This document shows positions 1-8,248 of a stretch of 64,000 bases of DNA, in pieces. Under the pieces are notes generated by a model, which was given only the letters and a program-made list of their open reading frames with translations, did not search any database and had not been told where the DNA came from. The stretch is from Streptomyces sp. NBC_00510 (GTDB lineage: Bacteria; Actinomycetota; Actinomycetes; Streptomycetales; Streptomycetaceae), in NCBI GenBank assembly GCA_036013505.1, contig CP107851.1:4287501-4351500 (forward strand), read 5' to 3'. The number at the start of each line of letters is the position of its first letter. The first letter of the stretch is position 1. The translations under genes were made by a program, and so were the position numbers.

Positions 1-741
1 GAGGCCCGCGCGGACTTCGGCCCGTACACCCCCGGCTTCGAGGTCGTCCCGTACGGCGACCTGGCCGCGCTGGAGGCGGTGCTGGACGACCGCACCGTGG
101 CCGTGCTGATGGAGCCCATCCAGGGCGAGGCGGGGGTCCTCGTGCCGCCGGCCGGGTACTGGGCGGGCGTGCGCCGGCTCACCGAGGAGCGCGGGATCCT
201 CTTCATCGCCGACGAGATCCAGTCGGGACTGGGCCGGACGGGCCGGACCTTCGCGTCGGAGCACGAGGGCGTCGTCCCGGACATGTACGTGCTGGGCAAG
301 GCGCTCGGCGGTGGCGTCGTCCCCGTCTCGGCGGTCGTGTCCTCCGCGGAGGTGCTCGGGGTCTACCGGCCCGGCGAGCACGGCTCCACCTTCGGCGGCA
401 ACCCGCTGGCCTGCGCGGTGGCCCTGGAGGTCCTGGCGATGCTGCGCACCGGCGAGTACCAGCAGCGGGCCACCGAACTCGGCGACCACCTGCACCACGA
501 GCTGGCACTGCTGACCGGCAGCGGCGCCGTCACGAAGGTCCGCGGCCGCGGTCTGTGGGCGGGCGTGGACATCGCCCCGGAGCACGGCACCGGCCGGCAG
601 GTCTCCGAACGGCTCCTGGAGCGGGGTGTCCTGGTCAAGGACACCCACGGCTCCACGATCCGGCTCGCGCCGCCGCTGGTGATCTCCAAGGAGGACCTGG
701 ACTGGGGTCTCGACCAGCTGCGGGCCGTGCTGTCGGCCTGA
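1..741 (+). CDS. rocD: Ornithine aminotransferase, 5'-truncated by window edge
   Basis: This is the C-terminal 246 residues of a class III, PLP-dependent aminotransferase; the frame is open from base 1, so the true start lies outside. The motif ADEIQSGLGRTG carries the PLP-contacting Asp, and LGKALGGG carries the Schiff-base lysine. GEHGSTFGGNPLACAVA is the signature seen in ornithine aminotransferases. The enzyme would convert ornithine and 2-oxoglutarate to glutamate-5-semialdehyde and glutamate in arginine catabolism. Acetylornithine aminotransferase is a close relative, but the GEHGSTFGGNP stretch and the ending favour RocD. The gene ends in a small hairpin and converges on the AhpD-like gene. 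Confidence 0.88.
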   Translation, partial: EARADFGPYTPGFEVVPYGDLAALEAVLDDRTVAVLMEPIQGEAGVLVPPAGYWAGVRRLTEERGILFIADEIQSGLGRTGRTFASEHEGVVPDMYVLGKALGGGVVPVSAVVSSAEVLGVYRPGEHGSTFGGNPLACAVALEVLAMLRTGEYQQRATELGDHLHHELALLTGSGAVTKVRGRGLWAGVDIAPEHGTGRQVSERLLERGVLVKDTHGSTIRLAPPLVISKEDLDWGLDQLRAVLSA

Positions 742-758
742 GCCCCGGGAACCGGGGC
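742..758 (+). terminator. Small GC hairpin after rocD
   Basis: A 7-bp perfect stem (GCCCCGG / CCGGGGC) with a 3-nt loop lies directly after the rocD stop codon. There is no T-tract, as is usual for Streptomyces terminators. It sits between convergent genes. Confidence 0.45.
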
Positions 759-783
759 CGGGTGGAGGGGTGCGCCCCGGCGG

Positions 784-1302
784 TCAGACGCCGTCGGGGC
801 GGACCGCCGGGGACATCCGCGTCGTCACGCCGATGCGGTTCCAGGCGTTGATGGTGATGCACATGGCGATCAGCCGGGCCAGTTCCTCCTCGTCGAAGAC
901 CCGGGCGGCCTCGTCGTAGACCTCGTCCGGGACGCCACGCTCCCCGAGCCGGGTCACCGCCTCACTCAGCGCCAGCGCGGCACGCTCGCGCACGGTGAAG
1001 AACGGGGTCTCCCACCACACGGTGAGCCCGTTGAGCTTCTGCTCGGTCAGCCCGAGCTTGCGGGCGTCGTTCAGGTGCTGGTCCACGCAGTAGGCACAGC
1101 CGTTGAGCTGCGAGGCACGGGCCTTGACCAGTTCCTTGATCACGGGGTCGAGGCCGGTTGCCGCCGCCGCGTCCAGCGCGATCATCGCCTTGTAGAAGTC
1201 GGGGGCGGCCTTGCCGAGCACCATGCGCGGCGCGTGGGCGGGCACCAGGTCGTCCGGGCCAAGGTCGGACGGAGCGCCGGCGGGAGTCGTGATCATCGTC
1301 AT
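784..1302 (-). CDS. AhpD-like / carboxymuconolactone decarboxylase family protein
   Basis: This 172-residue protein of the AhpD/CMD superfamily has the signature CAYCVDQH, a CxxC pair followed by His, used by alkylhydroperoxidase-type members for thiol-dependent peroxide reduction. The ATG at 1302 gives the sequence MTMITTPAG and the normal family length; the longer open frame upstream runs into the divergent regulator and is not used. The gene is divergent from a MocR-type regulator only about 50 bp away, with inverted AGTGGnCCA boxes between them, so it is probably the regulator's target. This arrangement (MocR/GntR plus a carboxymuconolactone decarboxylase-like gene) is common in actinobacteria. 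The physiological substrate is unknown. Confidence 0.85.
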   Translation of the reverse strand: MTMITTPAGAPSDLGPDDLVPAHAPRMVLGKAAPDFYKAMIALDAAAATGLDPVIKELVKARASQLNGCAYCVDQHLNDARKLGLTEQKLNGLTVWWETPFFTVRERAALALSEAVTRLGERGVPDEVYDEAARVFDEEELARLIAMCITINAWNRIGVTTRMSPAVRPDGV

Positions 1303-1336
1303 GCGACCCAACGTAGTGACGGGGTGGCCTCGGCCC

Positions 1337-1368
1337 GTGGTCCACTTGGAGGGTGAACGAGTGGGCCA
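1337..1368. promoter_or_regulatory. Inverted AGTGG(A/G)CCA boxes, candidate MocR operator
   Basis: The minus strand carries AGTGGACCA (about 1338-1346) and the plus strand AGTGGGCCA (1360-1368), facing each other around the start of the MocR gene at 1353. The second box lies inside the first codons of that gene. Repeated GTGGnCC-type boxes are typical targets of MocR/PdxR-like regulators. Assignment as an operator is inference. Confidence 0.45.
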
Positions 1369-2813
1369 TTTCAGGGGTCGACCTCCATCTGGACCTCGCC
1401 GGCGGCACCGGTGCGCGCGCCGGGCTGGAGGACGCCCTGCGTGAGGCCGTGCGCGACGGCAGGCTCGCCCCCGGCACCCGGCTGCCGTCCTCCCGGACGC
1501 TCGCCAAGGACCTGGGCGTCGCCCGCAACACCGTCGCCGACGCCTACGGGCAGCTGGTGGCGGAGGGCTGGCTGACCGCCCGCCAGGGCTCCGGCACACG
1601 CGTCGGCGACGGTTGGCGCGCGGCCGCCCCGCCCCGTGGCCGCCACGCCCTCACCACCGCACCGCAACCGGAGGGCACCGCGGACCCCGCCGGCATCCCG
1701 GAACCGGCCGGCCCGCCGCGGCCCCGGGAACAGGTCCCGTACGACCTGCGGCCGGGCTCGCCCGACCTCGGCTCGTTCCCCCGCGCCGCGTGGTCCGCCG
1801 CCGCGCGCCGCGCCCTGGCGGCCGCGCCCAACGAGGCCCTCGGCTACACCGACCCGCGCGGCCGCCCCGAACTGCGCGAGGCCCTCGCGGCGTACCTGGG
1901 CCGGGTGCGCGGCGTGCGCACCACTGCGGAGCTCGTCGTGGTGTGCACGGGCTTCGTCCAGGCCGCCGGGCTGATCGGCCGTACCCTGCGGGCCCGGGGG
2001 GCCTGCAGCGTCGCCGTCGAGGCGCTCGGCTACCCGCACACCCTGCGGATCCTTCGCAAGGCGGGGCTCACCACCGTTCCCCTGCCCGTCGACGACGACG
2101 GGGCGCAGGTCTCCCTCCTCGACGCCGGCGTCGACGCCGCGCTGCTCACGCCCGCGCACCAGTTCCCGTACGGCGCCCCGCTCTCCCCCGCGCGGCGCAC
2201 GGCCGCGGTGGCCTGGGCCCGCGCCACCGGCGGCCTGGTCGTCGAGGACGACTACGACGGGGAGTTCCGCTACGACCGGCAGCCGGTCGGCGCCCTGCAG
2301 GGACTCGCGCCCGAGCACGTCGTCTACGCCGGAACCGCCAGCAAGAGCCTCGCCCCCGGGCTGCGGCTGGCCTGGCTCGCCCTGCCGCCCGCCCTCGTGG
2401 AACCCGTACTCGCCGAGAAGGTCCTCGCCGACCACCAGTCCCCCGTGCTCGACCAGCTGACCCTCGCCGAACTCATCGTCTCCGGCGGCTACGACCGCCA
2501 CGTGCGCCGGATGCGGCTGCACTACCGCCGCCGCCGCGACCGCCTCGTCACCGCACTCGCCGCCCGTGCCCCCGCCGTACGGGTGTCGGGCATCGCCGCC
2601 GGCCTCCACGCCGTACTGCGGCTGCCGCCCGGCACCCCGGCCGACGCGCTGGTCGCACAGGCGCGCGAGCACGGCCTCGCCCTGCAGGGCATCGCCGACT
2701 TCGGCGGCACGGAGGGCGACGCGATCGTCGTCGGCTACGGCGCACCGCCCGAGCACGCCTTCGCCGGCTGCCTGGACGTCCTGTGCGCGCTGCTCGCGGC
2801 GCACACCGGCTGA
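1353..2813 (+). CDS. MocR-type regulator: GntR wHTH fused to aminotransferase domain
   Basis: This is a 486-residue transcription factor. Residues about 10-80 form a GntR winged helix (LREAVRDGRLAPGTRLPSSR, then TLAKDLGVARNTVADAY). Residues about 120-480 form a fold-type I aminotransferase-like domain with EDDYDGEFRYDR and the PLP lysine in GTASKSLAPGLRLAW (Lys331). Such proteins bind PLP and regulate nearby, often divergent, genes; here the likely target is the AhpD-like gene. The GTG start at 1353 has GGAGG immediately in front, too close for a normal ribosome site, so the transcript may be leaderless. It converges with mdh across a strong hairpin. Confidence 0.92.
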   Translation: MNEWAISGVDLHLDLAGGTGARAGLEDALREAVRDGRLAPGTRLPSSRTLAKDLGVARNTVADAYGQLVAEGWLTARQGSGTRVGDGWRAAAPPRGRHALTTAPQPEGTADPAGIPEPAGPPRPREQVPYDLRPGSPDLGSFPRAAWSAAARRALAAAPNEALGYTDPRGRPELREALAAYLGRVRGVRTTAELVVVCTGFVQAAGLIGRTLRARGACSVAVEALGYPHTLRILRKAGLTTVPLPVDDDGAQVSLLDAGVDAALLTPAHQFPYGAPLSPARRTAAVAWARATGGLVVEDDYDGEFRYDRQPVGALQGLAPEHVVYAGTASKSLAPGLRLAWLALPPALVEPVLAEKVLADHQSPVLDQLTLAELIVSGGYDRHVRRMRLHYRRRRDRLVTALAARAPAVRVSGIAAGLHAVLRLPPGTPADALVAQAREHGLALQGIADFGGTEGDAIVVGYGAPPEHAFAGCLDVLCALLAAHTG

Positions 2814-2823
2814 GCACACGGAA

Positions 2824-2864
2824 CGGCCCTCCGCCGCGCCCGTGCGGGGCGCGGCGGAGGGCCG
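2824..2864. terminator. Bidirectional terminator between MocR gene and mdh
   Basis: A perfect 18-bp GC stem (2824-2841 with 2847-2864) has a 5-nt loop and lies between convergent genes. It is a typical Streptomyces rho-independent-like hairpin without a clear T-tract. Confidence 0.85.
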
Positions 2865-2888
2865 GTCGTGGGACTCGGCGTCCCGGGC

Positions 2889-3878
2889 TCAGATGAGGCC
2901 GAGGCCGCGGACCGCGTCGCGCTCCTCCTCGAGCTCCTTGACCGAGGCGTCGATGCGCGCACGGGAGAACTCGTTGACGTCCAGGCCCTGGACGATCTCG
3001 AACTTGCCGTCCTTCGCGGTCACCGGGAAGGAGGAGATGAGGCCCTCCGGCACGCCGTAGGAGCCGTCGGAGACGACACCGGCGGAGGTCCAGTCACCCT
3101 CGGCGGTGCCGTTGGTCCAGGTGAAGACGTGGTCGATCGCGGCGTTGGCGGCCGACGCGGCGGAGGACGCGCCACGGGCCGCGATGATCGCCGCACCGCG
3201 CTTGGCGACGGTGGGGATGAACTCCTCGGCCAGCCACTTCTCGTCGTTGACGGTCTCGGCGGCGTTCTTGCCGGCGACCTCGGCGTGGAAGATGTCCGGG
3301 TACTGCGTGGCGGAGTGGTTGCCCCAGATGGTGAGGCGGCGGATCTCGCTCACCGGCACGCCGGTCCTCTTCGACAGCTGCGAGATGGCGCGGTTGTGGT
3401 CCAGGCGGGTCATCGCGGTGAAGCGGTCGGCCGGGACGTCCGGGGCCGAGGACTGCGCGATGAGCGCGTTGGTGTTCGCCGGGTTGCCGACGACGAGGAC
3501 GCGGATGTCGTCCGCGGCGTGGTCGTTGATGGCCTTGCCCTGCGGGCCGAAGATGCCACCGTTGGCCTCCAGCAGGTCGCCGCGCTCCATGCCGGCGGTG
3601 CGGGGGCGGGCGCCGACGAGCAGGCCCACGTTGGTGCCGTCGAAGGCGACGTTCGGGTCGTCGGAGATGTCGATGCCCTGGAGCAGCGGGAACGCGCAGT
3701 CGTCCAGCTCCATCGCGGTGCCCTCGGCGGCCTTGAGCGCCGGGGTGATCTCCAGCAGCCGCAGCTTCACCGGGACATCGGGGCCGAGCAGGTGGCCGGA
3801 GGCGATGCGGAAGAGCAGCGCGTAGCCGATCTGGCCGGCCGCTCCGGTTACGGTGACGTTGACGGGAGTGCGAGTCAT
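2889..3878 (-). CDS. mdh: Malate dehydrogenase
   Basis: This 329-residue NAD-dependent malate dehydrogenase oxidises malate to oxaloacetate in the TCA cycle. The N-terminal Rossmann motif TGAAGQIGYAL is at residues 11-21. The substrate-binding stretch RPRTAGMERGDLL and the catalytic His in IWGNHSATQYPD identify the cytosolic-type MDH family. Length matches known Streptomyces MDH. The ATG at 3878 (MTRTPVNVTVTGAAG) is chosen because it gives the standard N-terminus and is preceded by a strong ribosome site; the upstream in-frame extension is non-coding leader. No operon partner is apparent: the gene ends convergently at a strong hairpin. Confidence 0.97.
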   Translation of the reverse strand: MTRTPVNVTVTGAAGQIGYALLFRIASGHLLGPDVPVKLRLLEITPALKAAEGTAMELDDCAFPLLQGIDISDDPNVAFDGTNVGLLVGARPRTAGMERGDLLEANGGIFGPQGKAINDHAADDIRVLVVGNPANTNALIAQSSAPDVPADRFTAMTRLDHNRAISQLSKRTGVPVSEIRRLTIWGNHSATQYPDIFHAEVAGKNAAETVNDEKWLAEEFIPTVAKRGAAIIAARGASSAASAANAAIDHVFTWTNGTAEGDWTSAGVVSDGSYGVPEGLISSFPVTAKDGKFEIVQGLDVNEFSRARIDASVKELEEERDAVRGLGLI

Positions 3879-3880
3879 TG

Positions 3881-3900
3881 CCTTCTCCTGGCCTTCTCCT
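3881..3900 (-). promoter_or_regulatory. Duplicated Shine-Dalgarno-like sequence before mdh
   Basis: On the minus strand the 9-mer AGGAGAAGG occurs twice, 2 nt apart, at 3892-3900 and 3881-3889. The nearer copy lies 2 nt from the ATG and the farther one 13 nt away. Neither alone has ideal spacing. Confidence 0.6.
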
Positions 3901-4145
3901 GCTGGATCCCTTGCCGCCCCGGCAGCGTCCCTTGCCCCGGAACGGGGATCTCTCGGCGTCAAGAGACCCACGCCAGGCTATACCCGTGCCGTCGTGGCGG
4001 CTGCCACCCCCAGTGTGGCCCCGGTCACCGCCCCCGCGCAGCGGGCTCGTCCCCGGTCACCGTGGCGGTGCCGCTCCGTTGGGGACGGTCCGTCGCGGTG
4101 CGGGGCGTACGGCCGCCGCACCGCCCGGGGGGTCGGCGGCGGTCG

Positions 4146-5081
4146 TCAGCCCGGCGGGGGTGTGGCGCAGCCGTGGGGGCCGGTGGTGAGGGTGGCGCAG
4201 GCGCGGGCGGCACCGGGGGTGCGGACGGCGAGCATCGACGTGTACGCCGCGGGGTCCTGGCCGATGCGGCTGTGCTGGGAGCGACGTGCCCCGCCCGCCT
4301 CCGTGACGCTGACCGTGTCGCCGGGGGCCCCGGCGGAGATGCGGGCCCAGGCGGCCGCGCAGACCCGGCTGTAGCGCATCTCGACGTACGCGCCGCCCAC
4401 CCAGGCCGCCGCGGCCGTACGGGCGTTGCCGCCGCCGCACCCCATGCCCTCCGGGTCCTTGCCGGTGCAGTCCTGGCCGGTGCACTTCACGCCTGCGGGC
4501 AGTTCGGCCGCCCGCGCGGTAGGGGACGGGCCGGGCCGCGCGCGGTCGTCCCCTCCCCCGCCGCCGGTCAGGACGGTGGCGCCGACCACCGCCAGCACGA
4601 CGGCCACGACGCCCACCACGAAGAGCACGACCGGACGGCGCCGTACCGCGGAAGCGGAAGCGGAAGCGGAAACAGAACCAGAAGCAGAAGTGGACGCGGG
4701 AGCAGAAGCGGAAGGGGCCGGAGCCGGACCCGGGGCCGGGCCGAACTCCCCGAGCGCGGCGCGGGCCTCGGCGATCCGGAGCGCCTCCATCGTGACGTCG
4801 TGGCGGCCCTCGGCACGGCTCCAGACCCGCTCCGTGACCTCCCACATCGTGGTGAAGTGCGCCGGGTCGGCACCCGTCGCCTCCGCGAGGGCGACCACGG
4901 CGTAACGGGGCGGCAGCAGCCGGCCGTTGAGGTACCGCTCCCACGAACTCCTGCTGTACCCGGTCGCCTCGGCGAGCGCCGCGACGCTCAGGCCGCCGCG
5001 GTCGACCTGGCGCCGCAGCTGCTCGGTGAACTCCCGTACCCGCGGGTCCAGGTCATCGGCCAGTGGCCGCCAGCGGGCCAT
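4146..5081 (-). CDS. HTH-transmembrane protein with extracellular DUF2690-type domain
   Basis: This 311-residue protein has three parts. The N-terminus (about 15-85) is an XRE-like helix-turn-helix (LSVAALAEATGYSRSSWERY). A low-complexity Ala/Ser/Pro linker includes SASASASAS-type repeats. A single membrane segment lies at about 151-171. The C-terminal domain begins LPAGVKCTGQDCTGKDP and contains spaced cysteines, the signature of DUF2690. The plan implies a cytosolic DNA-binding head and an exported sensor tail. The start MARWRPLADD matches MARWEPLPET of the next gene upstream, so the two are paralogues. The ligand and targets are unknown. Confidence 0.8.
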   Translation of the reverse strand: MARWRPLADDLDPRVREFTEQLRRQVDRGGLSVAALAEATGYSRSSWERYLNGRLLPPRYAVVALAEATGADPAHFTTMWEVTERVWSRAEGRHDVTMEALRIAEARAALGEFGPAPGPAPAPSASAPASTSASGSVSASASASAVRRRPVVLFVVGVVAVVLAVVGATVLTGGGGGDDRARPGPSPTARAAELPAGVKCTGQDCTGKDPEGMGCGGGNARTAAAAWVGGAYVEMRYSRVCAAAWARISAGAPGDTVSVTEAGGARRSQHSRIGQDPAAYTSMLAVRTPGAARACATLTTGPHGCATPPPG

Positions 5082-5166
5082 CTCTCGTTCCCCCTCTTGC
5101 TGTTGCCGTTCTGCCCCGGAAGGCTACCGTTGAAGATGCTTCGGGCGGCCCGTCCGGTTGCGCCCG

Positions 5167-6024
5167 TCATCCGATGCAGATGCCCAGGATGATCAGGCCC
5201 AGGCAGAGCCCCTTGCCGGAGCTGCGGCTCGGGGAGGGGGAGGGCGCCGCCGGGGCGCTCGTCGCGGGCGGCGGTGCCTGGGTGGTGGGGGCGCCGCCAC
5301 CGGGTGCCGCCGTCGTCGTCCCGCCCGTGCCGGGCGCCGTGTGCGGGCCCTTGGCCGGGGCGGAGGACACCCCGCCGGTCTCCGCCACCTGCGCGGCGGG
5401 CGTGCCGCCGTCCGGGGACATGGCGCCCGCGGTACGGGAGGCCCGCGCGTCCGTCGCCTGCGCCGGGGGAACCGACCCGGGCCAGGAGGTGACGGCGGAC
5501 CCGGCGGAGCCCGTGGCGGAGGGCGCGGGGCCGGCCGGCACGCTGGCCGTGGGGCGGGCCGCCAGCGGCGCATCGGCCCGCCCGGTCCCGTCCGTGGCCA
5601 CCCCGCTCGCCACGAGCAGCGCGAACACCCCGCCCAGCACCAGCCCGCCCGCGGCCGCCAGCAGGGCCTTGCGCCGTCGCCGCAGGGCGTGCCGGGGCAT
5701 CCCCTCGACGGGGGCCAGCGGGTCGAGCGGGTCGGCGTACGGGAAGCCCTTCATGGTGTCGGTGACCCCGCGGTCGGCCAGCTCCCACAGGGCGATCAGC
5801 CGGTCGTAGTCGGCGCCGCTGAGCTGCCCCAGCACCTCGACCGCGTCACGCGGCGGGATCCGCACGCCGTTGAGGTACTGCTCCCAGGCTCCGGTGCTGC
5901 TCGCCGTGCGTGCGGCGAGCGCCGGGACGCTCAGCCCGCTGCGGTCCTTCATCCGGCGCAGATGCACGGCGAGACGGCGCGCGCCACCGTCCAGTGTCTC
6001 GGGCAATGGCTCCCAGCGTGCCAC
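5167..6024 (-). CDS. HTH-transmembrane protein, paralogue of the DUF2690 gene
   Basis: This 285-residue protein starts with an XRE-like HTH (LSVPALAARTASSTGAWEQY, about residues 31-75), followed by a membrane segment at about 119-140 and a long Pro/Ala/Thr-rich exported linker. Unlike its neighbour it has no DUF2690 domain; instead it ends in a short hydrophobic, Cys-containing tail (GLCLGLIILGICIG), perhaps a second membrane anchor. The GTG at 6024 is chosen by alignment of MARWEPL with the start of the downstream paralogue; a GTG one codon earlier is also possible. The open frame further upstream is not supported by family comparison. Confidence 0.75.
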   Translation of the reverse strand: MARWEPLPETLDGGARRLAVHLRRMKDRSGLSVPALAARTASSTGAWEQYLNGVRIPPRDAVEVLGQLSGADYDRLIALWELADRGVTDTMKGFPYADPLDPLAPVEGMPRHALRRRRKALLAAAGGLVLGGVFALLVASGVATDGTGRADAPLAARPTASVPAGPAPSATGSAGSAVTSWPGSVPPAQATDARASRTAGAMSPDGGTPAAQVAETGGVSSAPAKGPHTAPGTGGTTTAAPGGGAPTTQAPPPATSAPAAPSPSPSRSSGKGLCLGLIILGICIG

Positions 6025-6100
6025 CACGCACCCCCCGGCTCCGTCGGTCAACCCACGGTAGCGACGCACATACGCTCGATGCATGAAATCCGGAGAATCC

Positions 6101-6784
6101 TCACGCTCCCCGCGGGGTGACGAGTCCGGTCTCGTAGGCGAGGACGACCGCCTGGGCGCGGCTGCCGAGGTCGAGCTTGGACATCGTGCGGTTGAGGTGG
6201 GTCTTGACCGTCGCCTCGCTGATGAAGAGCAGGTCGGCGATCTCCGGGTTCGACAGGCCACGGGCGATCAGCCGCAGCACCTCCAGTTCCCGGGCGGTCA
6301 GCGCAGCCAGTTCGGCGGGCGGGGCACGGTCCGCGCCGACGGGCGGGGCACCGGGGCGGGGCGGCGCGTAGGCCTCGATCAGCCTCCGCGTGACGCTGGG
6401 GGCGAAGAGGGTGTCCCCTCCGGCGACGGCGTGGACGGCGGCGATCAGGCGTTCGGGACCGGCGTCCTTGAGCAGGAATCCGGAGGCCCCGGCGCGCAGC
6501 GCCGTGTAGACGTACTCGTCGAGGTCGAAGGTGGTGAGGACGAGGATCCGCGGCGGCGGGTCCGCCGCGGCGGCCAGGATGCGCTCGGTGGCGACGACCC
6601 CGCTGATCCCCGGCATCCGGATGTCCATGAGGATCACGTCGGGCACGGTCCGCGCCGCGCGCTCCACGGCCTCCTCGCCGTCGCCCGCCTCCCCGACCAC
6701 CTCGACGCCGGGCGCGGCGTGCAGCAGCGCGACGAGGCCGGCCCGGATCAGGAACTGGTCGTCGACGACGAGCACCCTGGTCAT
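6101..6784 (-). CDS. NarL/LuxR-family response regulator
   Basis: This 227-residue response regulator has a receiver domain at 1-120 with acidic pair DD (8-9), phospho-acceptor Asp54 (VILMDIRMP) and a conserved Lys in FLLKDAG. A C-terminal LuxR-type HTH follows (LTARELEVLRLIARGLSNPEIA). It is the partner of the histidine kinase directly upstream: the kinase stop and this ATG overlap as ATGA, indicating translational coupling. The longer frame upstream is a shadow over the kinase gene. The target genes cannot be read from the sequence. Confidence 0.93.
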   Translation of the reverse strand: MTRVLVVDDQFLIRAGLVALLHAAPGVEVVGEAGDGEEAVERAARTVPDVILMDIRMPGISGVVATERILAAAADPPPRILVLTTFDLDEYVYTALRAGASGFLLKDAGPERLIAAVHAVAGGDTLFAPSVTRRLIEAYAPPRPGAPPVGADRAPPAELAALTARELEVLRLIARGLSNPEIADLLFISEATVKTHLNRTMSKLDLGSRAQAVVLAYETGLVTPRGA

Positions 6785-8010
6785 ACGCCCGATGCGTCCC
6801 CTCGCCGCTCTGTCCCCCGCGCGGACGTGGGGAGCACGAGCCGTACCTCGAAGCCCTCGCCGAGCGGGCCGATGTCCACCGTCCCGCCGTAGAGCCTGGC
6901 GCGCTCCCGCATGCCGATCAAGCCGTGGCCCGTTCCCGGGACGATTGTGGCCGGATCGGATCGGCCCGGTGGCGCTCCGGAGCCGCTGCCCGGGCCGGTG
7001 CCGGTGCCGGTGCCGTCGTCGGTGACGGTCACCGCCAGGTGGTGCGGCTCGTAGACGACCAGGACCCGGGCCCGCGCGAGGGGGGCGTGCTTGAGCACGT
7101 TGGTCAGCGCCTCCTGCACCACCCGGTACGCGCACAGGCCGACACCGGGGGCGACGGGCCGCGGCTCGCCCTCGATCCGCAGCTCGACGGCGAGGCCGGC
7201 GGCCCGCACCCGCTCGATCATCTCGCCCAGCCGGGTCACCGAGGGCATCGGATCGTACGAGGCCCAGCCCTCCTCCGGTTCGCCCGGCCCGGCGCGGAGC
7301 ACCTTGAGCATGCGGCGCATCTCCTGCAGCGCCTCACGGGTGGTGTCGGAGATGGTGTCGAGCGCGCCGCGGGCGGTCTCCGGGGAGGTGTGGAAGACGT
7401 ACGCTGCCATGCCCGCCTGCACCGAGATCACCGACATGTGGTGGGCGACCACGTCGTGCAGCTCGCGGGCGATCCGCGCCTGCTCCTCCGCCACCGCCTC
7501 CCGGGCCCGGTCCTGCTGCTCGGTGCGCAGCTGCTCGGTGAGCCGGGCCAGCCGCTCCTCGCGCTTGCCCGACACCCGGGCGGACCGCCCGAAACGGCAC
7601 ATCACCAGGGCGAACACCACGGCCTGGGCGGCCACCGTGGCCATCGAGCTCTGCGCCGCCGTCAGCCCGGCGTACACCCAGACCGCGCCGGTCAGCGCCG
7701 CGCAGGCCAGCGCGGTGCGCACCGGGCGCAGGGCCGCGACGGTGTAGAGCGCGAGCAGCGGCGCCATCGAGTTGACGACCGGCCAGTACCCGGCGGCGAC
7801 GTACAGCGTCCAGGCTGCGCAGACGAAGACGCAGACACCGGCCGGCGCCCAGCGGCGCACCGCGATGGGCAGGTTGACCAGGGCGGTCAGCGCGTAGCCG
7901 AACAGGTCCAGCCGTATCCAGTCCCCGGGTGGCCGTTCGTGCCCCAGCAGCATGCTGGCGGCGGTGAAGCCCACCGCCAGCAGGACGTCGACCAGCCCCT
8001 TTTTCCCCAC
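6781..8010 (-). CDS. Sensor histidine kinase (HisKA_3 type)
   Basis: This 409-residue membrane sensor kinase has four to six hydrophobic segments in residues 8-140, then a coiled linker. The HisKA_3 dimerisation and phospho-acceptor box is RIARELHDVVAHHM with His185. A HATPase domain follows, with the N box in VVQEALTNVLKHA and a G box in GTGHGLIGMRER. The ATP-lid region contains a low-complexity Gly/Thr/Ser insertion (GTGTGTGPGSGSG). It has no large extracytoplasmic domain, so it probably senses a membrane-associated signal. It is cotranscribed with the downstream regulator through an ATGA overlap. Confidence 0.93.
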   Translation of the reverse strand: MGKKGLVDVLLAVGFTAASMLLGHERPPGDWIRLDLFGYALTALVNLPIAVRRWAPAGVCVFVCAAWTLYVAAGYWPVVNSMAPLLALYTVAALRPVRTALACAALTGAVWVYAGLTAAQSSMATVAAQAVVFALVMCRFGRSARVSGKREERLARLTEQLRTEQQDRAREAVAEEQARIARELHDVVAHHMSVISVQAGMAAYVFHTSPETARGALDTISDTTREALQEMRRMLKVLRAGPGEPEEGWASYDPMPSVTRLGEMIERVRAAGLAVELRIEGEPRPVAPGVGLCAYRVVQEALTNVLKHAPLARARVLVVYEPHHLAVTVTDDGTGTGTGPGSGSGAPPGRSDPATIVPGTGHGLIGMRERARLYGGTVDIGPLGEGFEVRLVLPTSARGTERRGDASGV

Positions 8011-8175
8011 GGGCGCAGCGTAGGCCCCGGCCGTACGGGTGTGCGTCAGTCCCCCGCCGTACCACGGAAGTTGTACGTCCTGTTCCCAAAGGTCAAACCG
8101 GCACGGGACGACCTCCCGGCACCGCCGGCCGTAGCGTCGTCGCCGGGGGCCAGAGGGGGGCGCCCCAACACGACG

Positions 8176-8210
8176 GTGCCCCGTCCTCCGACGGGGGGAG
8201 GACGGGGTAC
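8176..8210 (-). terminator. Terminator hairpin downstream of icd
   Basis: A 14-bp stem (8176-8189 with 8197-8210; one G-T pair) with a 7-nt loop lies about 40 nt beyond the icd stop on the minus strand. Confidence 0.7.
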
Positions 8211-8248
8211 CCGCTCGTGCGGGTGCCGCGCGGCGTCGGACGTCCGGC

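Noticed and set aside
1371..2819. 482-codon open frame antisense to the MocR gene
   Set aside because: It is a high-GC shadow; the plus-strand translation matches a known family over its full length.
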